Shown: in pieces, positions 14,357-19,196 of the stretch | How the letters are laid out: every line of letters begins with the position of its first letter | Numbering within the stretch: position 1 is the first letter of the stretch | Source of the DNA: Lachnospiraceae bacterium | Lineage (GTDB): Bacteria; Bacillota; Clostridia; Lachnospirales; Lachnospiraceae | Assembly (NCBI GenBank): GCA_900772675.1 | Contig: CAAGRM010000251.1 | Location: forward strand, 1-19,196 | Direction of reading: 5' to 3' | DNA: 19,196 nt | Notes under the pieces: generated by a model | Told to the model about the DNA's origin: nothing | The model's input: the letters and a program-made list of their open reading frames with translations, nothing else | Databases searched by the model: none | Program-made: the position numbers and the translations under genes

Positions 14357-15499
14357 ATGGATTCACAGACCAGAAAAACAAAACCAAAATATGAAATCAT
14401 CAAAGAAGCCCTGCTTGCACGCATTCACGCCGGAGACTTTTCGTTTGACGAATCCTTCTGCACCGAAAAAATGCTGTCGGAGCAGTACCACGTCAGCCGG
14501 ATTACCGCAAAGCGTGCCATCGAGGATCTGGAACAGCAGGGGATTCTGTACCGGAAGCGCGGTGTTGGAAGCTTTGTTTCGCGAAGCCTTTCACCGGTCA
14601 GCAAAACAACCGATGCGCCGAAAATGATTTCTCTTCTTCTTCCGTTCGCCACCACACAGGGAAATATTTCAGAGGCAATCGGAAGCTTAAGCGCTGTACT
14701 GGCTGAATGTGGCTATTTTCTAAGCATTCACGTCACCGGCTCTTCCTCACCGAAGGAACGCACAACACTGGAGCTGCTCCGGTCCCAAAATATCGCCGGG
14801 CTTGTCTATTATCCGAAGCGCGACAACATTCACCTGGAAAGGCTGAACGATTTCATGTTCTCCGGCTGCCCGGTTGTCATCGTTGACAAGCAGACGGACT
14901 GCCCGTATCTGAATAATGTTGTCTGCGACAACTATGACGGCGGACGACAGACGGCGCGCCATCTGCTCGGGCAGGGGCACCGAAACATCGCATTTTTCAC
15001 TGCGGCGCCACTCTCTGAGACTTCATCGGTACGCGACCGGTTTGCCGGATTTCTGCATGAAATGAAAGCCGCCGGAATCGCACCGGACCCGAAGCAGCTC
15101 GTCACCTGCTGCGAGGAGCTTTCCGATGATGCTGCACTTTCCACGGAACTTACTCCATTTCAGCAGAAGCTTCTTGCCATGCAACGCGATGGCATCACCG
15201 CCATCATTGCCGAAAACGACCGCATCGCCGAGCTGATTTTCCTCGCCTGCCGCACAATCGGTCTTCGCATCCCGGAGGATCTCTGCCTCTGCGGCTTCGA
15301 CGATACAAATGTCAGCCGAAGCCTCGGCATAACCTCCATCCATCAGGATTTTGCCGGAATCGGACGCGAAGTCGGACGGATTCTGCTTTCCGCCCTCAAA
15401 AATCCCGCCGCCGAGACGGAAAAAATCATTCTTCCGGTAACGATCGTTCCGCGCGCATCGTCGCAGAAAAATCTGTCTCCCATTTCCGGGCATGATTGA
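14357..15499 (+). CDS. AraR-type hybrid regulator: GntR winged helix fused to LacI sugar-binding domain
   Basis: This 380-residue protein has a GntR DNA-binding head at residues ~8-80 (KPKYEIIKEALLARI ... EKMLSEQYHVSRITAKRAIEDLEQQGILYRKRGVGSFV) and a LacI/periplasmic-binding-like effector domain (~95-370). The same domain order occurs in Bacillus AraR, an arabinose-responsive repressor that uses paired operators and looping. The frame is open to an earlier ATG (14231), but that lies upstream of the predicted promoter (start ~14302). The ATG at 14357 has AGAGG six bases upstream, so it is the start. It is divergent from the GH38-GH36 operon, whose promoter has two palindromes 63 bp apart, and is the obvious repressor. 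The inducer is probably a sugar released by these enzymes, but is unknown. Confidence 0.88.
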   Translation: MDSQTRKTKPKYEIIKEALLARIHAGDFSFDESFCTEKMLSEQYHVSRITAKRAIEDLEQQGILYRKRGVGSFVSRSLSPVSKTTDAPKMISLLLPFATTQGNISEAIGSLSAVLAECGYFLSIHVTGSSSPKERTTLELLRSQNIAGLVYYPKRDNIHLERLNDFMFSGCPVVIVDKQTDCPYLNNVVCDNYDGGRQTARHLLGQGHRNIAFFTAAPLSETSSVRDRFAGFLHEMKAAGIAPDPKQLVTCCEELSDDAALSTELTPFQQKLLAMQRDGITAIIAENDRIAELIFLACRTIGLRIPEDLCLCGFDDTNVSRSLGITSIHQDFAGIGREVGRILLSALKNPAAETEKIILPVTIVPRASSQKNLSPISGHD

Positions 15500-15529
15500 A
15501 AAATCTTTTTTATCATGCTTGAAAACCGC

Positions 15530-15575
15530 AATAGCCTCACGGGCTTCCGACCTGTGAGGCTATTGTCTATTTTGT
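15530..15575. terminator. Terminator after the hybrid regulator
   Basis: AATAGCCTCAC (15530-15540) pairs with GTGAGGCTATT (15554-15564), with three more inner pairs. TCTATTTTGTTTTG follows on the plus strand. It lies 30 bases after the stop and between convergent genes, so it may also stop transcripts of the merR gene. Confidence 0.8.
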
Positions 15576-15681
15576 TTTGTATTCCCATTTGACACATACT
15601 CTTTTTCCGTAATGTGCCATTATTTTCCCTGCCATCTCTGCCTGTGTAAGACTCTCCTGTTTCCGAAGCAAGGTCAGATAC

Positions 15682-16713
15682 TCACCCTTCCACCCCTGCC
15701 AGAAATTCCCGGATCTGTTCCGGTGACAGCAGTGCATAAATGCTTTTGTGAAATGTTGCCGCCACTTCGAGTTCGCCGTAGTAACCGGTGCGCACATCGC
15801 AGTTTCCGTTGAATGCTTTGTTCAGCGCAGCATTCAGCAAAGCTCCCTCCGGACTGTCCATGAAATCTTTCAGCATGCGGCAGCAGGTGTGCGTATTTTC
15901 ATAATAGCGGCGGTATGCCGGGTGGAACTCGCGCATCCAGCCGCTGACAGAGACGCAGAAAACGGCGATCGGATGGATGAGCGGCTGATAGAGGAGGCTC
16001 CATTTTTCCTGCTGTACCGGGTCAGAGGCAAACGCAAGGAGAGAAGTTTTCAATTCTTCCACAAAAGTCGGATAATCCGCCCCCGTGAGAGCAATGATTT
16101 TCTGGTTCCGCAGATACTGGTTAATATTCGTCGCATCAATCCGCTCCGGGGAAATAGACTGCAGATAGCGGGACATCATTTTCAGATCTGTCCGCGCATG
16201 TTCCATTGTCTGCTGCATGATTTTCTGCCACAGAAACTGCTGATACTCCGTGACCGGCGTGTCCAGATAAGCCATCCAGAGATACTGCGCCAGCAGCCTG
16301 GCATCTCTCGATTCCATCTGAAACTGCGGCGGCTCATCGGGGCTGAAATTCGTGTCTTCCAGCATTCCCGCAAGCTGGTCGAGCGACTGGCAGACCGGGA
16401 GCTGGCCGCTTAAGCGGTCCATCTCGCTGATCGTTTTCTGTATCGTAAGCATCTGCGTCTGCAGCTCATTCATCTGCTTATGAAGATAAAACGGCGTTGT
16501 TCGCGGCTTACGCAGAATTGCACGGATATCCGCAAGCGAAAGCCCCGCCTCCCGCAGCTTTCGGATAATAAAAAGCTTCTGTACATCCTCCTCTGTAAAA
16601 TCATGGTACCCATTGCCCTCATTCACCGGGGGGATAATTAATTTCTGATCGATATAATAATGGATCGTCCGTCTGGACAGTCCCGTTTTTCCCATTACTT
16701 CCTGTATTCTCAT
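15682..16713 (-). CDS. MerR-family transcriptional regulator with a long C-terminal domain
   Basis: This is a 343-residue protein. Residues 1-70 are a MerR winged helix (MRIQEVMGKTGLSRRTIHYYIDQKLIIPP ... YHDFTEEDVQKLFIIRKLREAGLSLADI), followed by the usual dimerisation helix (~75-105). The remaining ~230 residues are a helical domain I do not recognise. It is longer than in metal-sensing MerR proteins, as in ligand-sensing members such as BmrR or TipA. MerR proteins activate promoters with 19-20 bp spacers by twisting the DNA. The divergent dehydrogenase gene has exactly such a promoter and is its likely target. A 25-bp inverted repeat (16756-16780) lies in its own leader. The ribosome site is weak (AAGGTG, about 8 bases before the ATG). 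Confidence 0.83.
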   Translation of the reverse strand: MRIQEVMGKTGLSRRTIHYYIDQKLIIPPVNEGNGYHDFTEEDVQKLFIIRKLREAGLSLADIRAILRKPRTTPFYLHKQMNELQTQMLTIQKTISEMDRLSGQLPVCQSLDQLAGMLEDTNFSPDEPPQFQMESRDARLLAQYLWMAYLDTPVTEYQQFLWQKIMQQTMEHARTDLKMMSRYLQSISPERIDATNINQYLRNQKIIALTGADYPTFVEELKTSLLAFASDPVQQEKWSLLYQPLIHPIAVFCVSVSGWMREFHPAYRRYYENTHTCCRMLKDFMDSPEGALLNAALNKAFNGNCDVRTGYYGELEVAATFHKSIYALLSPEQIREFLAGVEG

Positions 16714-16755
16714 GAATTCACACCTTGTACATCATTTTCCCTTTTTTGTCAGCTC

Positions 16756-16794
16756 AAAGTGTACACCCACTGGACACTTTTTAGCTTTATTATA
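16756..16794 (-). promoter_or_regulatory. merR control region: AAAGTGT-N11-ACACTTT dyad and -10 box
   Basis: A perfect 7-bp inverted repeat with an 11-bp spacer (16756-16762 and 16774-16780) lies 9 bases downstream of a minus-strand TATAAT (16789-16794). The matching -35 (TGGATT, 17 bp away) is poor. The dyad would cover the start of the merR transcript and may be an autoregulatory site. Confidence 0.45.
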
Positions 16795-16930
16795 ACTATT
16801 TATGGAAAAGAAATCCACACCGCAATTTCATCTATCCGCAAAAATCATCGTTACAGTTTGCTGATCTCCGGCGCACTGTAACAACTCGTCTGCTTTTAAG
16901 AAAATTTCACTGTTTTTTCCGGCAAAAAAT

Positions 16931-16966
16931 ATGGATTGACTGTCCACCAACGGAATCCATTATAAT
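16931..16966 (+). promoter_or_regulatory. MerR-type promoter of the dehydrogenase gene
   Basis: TTGACT (16936-16941) and TATAAT (16961-16966) are near-consensus, but the spacer is 19 bp instead of 17, the hallmark of MerR-activated promoters. ATGGATT (16931-16937) and AATCCAT (16954-16960) form an inverted repeat that overlaps the -35 and reaches the -10, with an inner TCC-N6-GGA dyad. The start is near 16973. Confidence 0.62.
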
Positions 16967-16999
16967 AGAAATAAGAAAATGGATTGTGAGGTGGTTTTT

Positions 17000-17743
17000 A
17001 TGTTACAGAATAAAATAGCAGTTGTTACCGGTGGAACCAGGGGAATCGGCTATGCCATTGTTCAAAAATTTTTACAGAACGGCGCGAAAGTTGTACTTTT
17101 TGGCTCCCGCGAGGAGACCGTTGTAAAAGCGGTTGCTTCCCTGAAAGAAGAAAACCCGGACTGGGACGTTTCCGGCGCATGGCCAAAGCTGACCGATGCG
17201 GCCGCCATGGCAGATGAGATTGCTAAAATCAAGGAAAAATACGGAAGAATTGATATTCTCGTAAACAATGCCGGCGTTTCCGACAGCACACCGCTCGACA
17301 AATACACCGCAGAACATTTCGCCAACGTAATGGATCTGAATGTGAACGCCATGATGAACGGAATCCTGCCGGTCGCTGCTATCATGAAAGAGCAGGGCGG
17401 CGGATGTATTCTGAACACCAGCTCTATGGTCAGCATCTGTGGCCAGCCAGGCGGCGTTGCCTATCCGTCCAGCAAATATGCTGTCAATGGTCTCACCTGG
17501 TCACTTGCAAGAGAACTCGGACCGTTTCACATCCGCGTGAACGCCGTTGCCCCCGGTATCACCAGAACTGATATGGTTGCAGCACTTCCGAAGGAAATGA
17601 TCGATCCTCTGATCAGCCACATCCCGCTTCGAAGAATCGGCGAGGCAGAAGATATCGCAAATGCATTTCTCTTCCTGGCAAGCGACATGGCTTCCTATAT
17701 AACGGGTGAAATTCTTTCCGTGGACGGAGCGATGAGAACCTGA
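17000..17743 (+). CDS. Short-chain dehydrogenase/reductase (classical SDR)
   Basis: This 247-residue cytoplasmic oxidoreductase uses NAD(P). It shows TGGTRGIG (10-17) for the cofactor, NNAG (89-92), and the catalytic set N114, S142, Y155 and K159 (YPSSK). The C-terminus ASDMASYITGEILSVDGAM is typical of FabG-like and hydroxysteroid-dehydrogenase-like members. The ATG at 16979 is rejected in favour of 17000, which has GAGGTGG about 6 bases upstream. The general look is somewhat like BaiA-type hydroxysteroid dehydrogenases of gut clostridia, but I cannot fix the substrate and FabG-like or polyol roles are equally open. It is a single gene, divergent from a MerR regulator and closed by a strong terminator, which suggests inducible detoxification or conversion of a small molecule. 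Confidence 0.87.
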   Translation: MLQNKIAVVTGGTRGIGYAIVQKFLQNGAKVVLFGSREETVVKAVASLKEENPDWDVSGAWPKLTDAAAMADEIAKIKEKYGRIDILVNNAGVSDSTPLDKYTAEHFANVMDLNVNAMMNGILPVAAIMKEQGGGCILNTSSMVSICGQPGGVAYPSSKYAVNGLTWSLARELGPFHIRVNAVAPGITRTDMVAALPKEMIDPLISHIPLRRIGEAEDIANAFLFLASDMASYITGEILSVDGAMRT

Positions 17744-17764
17744 TTTGCATGCTTTCATAGTAAG

Positions 17765-17803
17765 AAAAAATCCTGTCCGGTTTTGTATCGGACAGGATTT
17801 TTT
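17765..17803. terminator. Bidirectional terminator shared by the dehydrogenase and permease genes
   Basis: A perfect 15-bp stem (17765-17779 with 17789-17803), with A6 on one side and T6 on the other, lies between two convergent genes. Its right arm touches the permease stop codon. Confidence 0.92.
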
Positions 17804-18564
17804 CAGAAGAACAGCATCACCATTCCCAGCACGCACAGCAGGATTCCGGTTACGCGATTCAGCATTTTTACGTTTGCGCTGTTCGCCCATTTTGCTCCAA
17901 GCTGCGCGAACACCAGTGTGCTGATCACACAGGCAATCATAATCGGAAGATTCGGTTTTCCGCCGATATAGAAATGTGAAACAGCTCCGGTCAGCGCAGT
18001 AAAGGTCATGATAAAAACGCTCGTTCCAACCGCCGTTTTTAACTCATAGCCAAGCACACTTGTAAGCACCAGAAGCAGCATCATACCGCCCCCGGCACCG
18101 ACGAAACCGCAGATGAAGCCAATCAACACGCCGCAAAGAATGGACTGCCGGATTTTCTGTTCCTCGGATTTGTTTGCCTGTACTTCCTTCGTTGTCATGA
18201 TCGGGCGAATAATAAATTTGAGTCCGACAAGCAGTGTCATACCTTTTGAAAATCCGCCCATTGTTCCGTTTGGCACAAGGGAGGAAACGAAGCTTCCGAC
18301 CAGTGTAAAAATCAATACGGAGATCAGCATAATCACACCGTGACGGATGTCGATGTTTTTGTTTTTCTTATATGTCCATGCGCTGACTCCCGATGCAAGA
18401 ACATCCGATGCAAGCGCAATTCCGATTGCCTGGTACGCCGGCATATGCAGAAATGTGATCAGCATAGGCGAAACGACCGCCGCCGCAGAAAGTCCCGCAA
18501 GACCCGTTCCAAGGCCGGCACCGAGGCCGGCCACAATACATACGATTAATTCTGTGATAGTCAT
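17803..18564 (-). CDS. TauE/SafE-family membrane permease (sulfite/sulfur-compound exporter type)
   Basis: This 253-residue integral membrane protein has about seven to eight hydrophobic helices. Its two halves repeat glycine-rich helices (GLGAGLGTGLAGLSAAAVVSP near the N-terminus, GFICGFVGAGGGMMLLLVL near the middle), as in the TauE/SafE (DUF81) family. Members move sulfite, organosulfonates, thiosulfate or other anions. It begins 21 bases after the marR stop on the same strand, with AAGGAAAG just before the ATG, so the two are co-transcribed. The MarR protein probably controls its expression in response to the transported or a related toxic compound. Substrate and direction cannot be read from the sequence. 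Confidence 0.87.
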   Translation of the reverse strand: MTITELIVCIVAGLGAGLGTGLAGLSAAAVVSPMLITFLHMPAYQAIGIALASDVLASGVSAWTYKKNKNIDIRHGVIMLISVLIFTLVGSFVSSLVPNGTMGGFSKGMTLLVGLKFIIRPIMTTKEVQANKSEEQKIRQSILCGVLIGFICGFVGAGGGMMLLLVLTSVLGYELKTAVGTSVFIMTFTALTGAVSHFYIGGKPNLPIMIACVISTLVFAQLGAKWANSANVKMLNRVTGILLCVLGMVMLFF

Positions 18565-18585
18565 AACTTTCCTTCTTTCTCCCTT

Positions 18586-19008
18586 TTATTTCCCGATTAC
18601 ATTTTTCCGGATCAGCTCACAGAGCCGCATAAATTCTTTTTTATCTTCCTCTGAAATTCCGCAAAACAGAGATTCTCCAAATTCCCTCTGACATTTCTGC
18701 CCATAACAAACGCATTCTGCCGCAGCAGGTTCCAGCTTCAAATGCACTTTCTTCCGGTCTGCTGTATCGCCCTCTTTTCGCAGGTAGCCTTTTTCACATA
18801 ACCCGTTCACGGCCAGCGAAACGTGTGATTTCTGCATTTTCCGCACACGTACAATGTCTGTTGCAAGATCAAACTGACTGTTATTTGCAAGAAACAACAA
18901 AATATCTACTTCTGCTGCAGACAAACGATAACGCATCATCACCTTTTTGCGGTACTGTGCATATTTCCGCTCTACTTCCACGGCAAACTGCCACTGTTCA
19001 TCAAACAT
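18586..19008 (-). CDS. MarR-family transcriptional regulator of the permease operon
   Basis: This 140-residue protein is of normal MarR length. The winged helix is at ~35-100 (LSAAEVDILLFLANNSQFDLATDIVRVRKMQKSHVSLAVNGLCEKGYLRKEGDTADRKKVHLKL in segments). The C-terminal part contains four cysteines (CVCYGQKC and FCGI), which could make it redox- or sulfur-responsive; that is inference. The frame is open to an ATG at 19066-19068, but the predicted start of transcription is near 19040, so that ATG is not in the message. The ATG at 19006-19008 has GAAGGTGG a few bases upstream. Two GTTC-N6-GAAC sites sit on its promoter, pointing to autorepression. The permease gene follows 21 bases downstream. 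Confidence 0.85.
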   Translation of the reverse strand: MFDEQWQFAVEVERKYAQYRKKVMMRYRLSAAEVDILLFLANNSQFDLATDIVRVRKMQKSHVSLAVNGLCEKGYLRKEGDTADRKKVHLKLEPAAAECVCYGQKCQREFGESLFCGISEEDKKEFMRLCELIRKNVIGK

Positions 19009-19025
19009 GCTTCCACCTTCTTCTT

Positions 19026-19066
19026 GTTCCATTTTGAACTTTTTGTATTTTAGTTCTAATTTGAAC
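19026..19066 (-). promoter_or_regulatory. Paired MarR operators at the marR promoter
   Basis: GTTCCATTTTGAAC (19026-19039) and GTTCTAATTTGAAC (19053-19066) agree at 12 of 14 positions, both of form GTTC-N6-GAAC, 27 bp apart. One fills the -10/-35 spacer and the other covers +1 to +14, ideal for repression. Confidence 0.65.
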
Positions 19067-19075
19067 ATTTGTCAA
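19047..19075 (-). promoter_or_regulatory. Promoter of the marR-permease operon
   Basis: On the minus strand, TTGACA (19070-19075), 17 bp, TAAAAT (19047-19052). The start is near 19040 and the leader about 32 nt to the ATG at 19008. Confidence 0.75.
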
Positions 19076-19160
19076 CCCACAAAAATGGGCTTTTGGACAA
19101 AGGAAGCTCCTGCGACATAATTCCCCTCCGTTATAGTGCGATCCTGCCCAGAGGGCTTTT

Positions 19161-19196
19161 TACTTACAGGAAAATCCAACGAAGTTTCCTGTAAGT
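19161..19196. repeat. Inverted repeat at the right edge
   Basis: ACTTACAGGAAA (about 19161-19172 after the T-run) pairs perfectly with TTTCCTGTAAGT, which ends at the last base of the window. A shorter GCCC-AGA-GGGC stem followed by TTTTT lies just left of it. They are probably the 3' hairpin(s) of a gene beyond the edge or a small repeat; the edge prevents a decision. Confidence 0.45.

Noticed and set aside
16979..16999. Seven-residue longer start for the dehydrogenase
   Set aside because: The region contains the Shine-Dalgarno for the ATG at 17000, and the SDR fold normally begins only a few residues before TGGTRGIG.

Overview
The window comes from a low-to-mid GC, spore-forming Clostridia genome, most likely Lachnospiraceae. 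That placement is an inference from codon use, the Rrf2/MetY/CysK gene set, a SpmB homologue, and an N-terminal fragment typical of the Rpn/PD-(D/E)XK transposase families common in that group. I could not run a search. I see no tRNA, rRNA, CRISPR array or intact insertion sequence.

Layout. (1) 1-2616, plus strand: the 3' part of a CyuA-type L-cysteine desulfidase with its terminator, a possible 22-residue small ORF, a ribokinase-family sugar kinase, and an AraC-type ORF whose first ~23 residues look borrowed from a transposase. (2) 2712-3338, minus: a GntR/FCD regulator. (3) 3626-8219, minus: a cysteine/methionine block of cysK, a LysR regulator, metY (O-acetylhomoserine sulfhydrylase) and an Rrf2 regulator with three cysteines. 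(4) 8251-8775, minus: spmB without an adjacent spmA. (5) 8901-14356: a GH38 alpha-mannosidase and a GH36 alpha-galactosidase on the minus strand, divergent from a GntR-headed, LacI-bodied regulator. (6) 15682-17743: a MerR regulator divergent from a short-chain dehydrogenase. (7) 17803-19075, minus: a MarR regulator followed by a TauE/SafE-type permease.

The most interesting part is the control layer of the sulfur block. The 10-mer TATTTCCTAT occurs at the promoters of rrf2, metY and cysK, overlapping the -35 or lying at or just after the start site, so it is a good candidate operator for the Rrf2 protein. metY also has a perfect LysR-type T-N11-A dyad centred near -66. Its ~240-nt leader contains a 22-codon ORF ending Met-Cys-Cys-Ser-Val-Ser-Arg, which could be a cysteine-sensing leader peptide. 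Together these suggest three layers of control on one gene: LysR activation, Rrf2 repression and a translation-based readout of cysteine.

Other regulator/target pairs can also be read from the DNA. Two inverted TTGATATATCATAT operators lie 63 bp apart around a consensus mannosidase promoter. The dehydrogenase, facing a MerR gene, has a promoter with a 19-bp spacer. Two GTTC-N6-GAAC operators sit on the marR promoter. Several start codons were moved from the first ATG on ribosome-binding-site or promoter evidence (gntR, spmB, the GntR/LacI hybrid, the dehydrogenase, marR).
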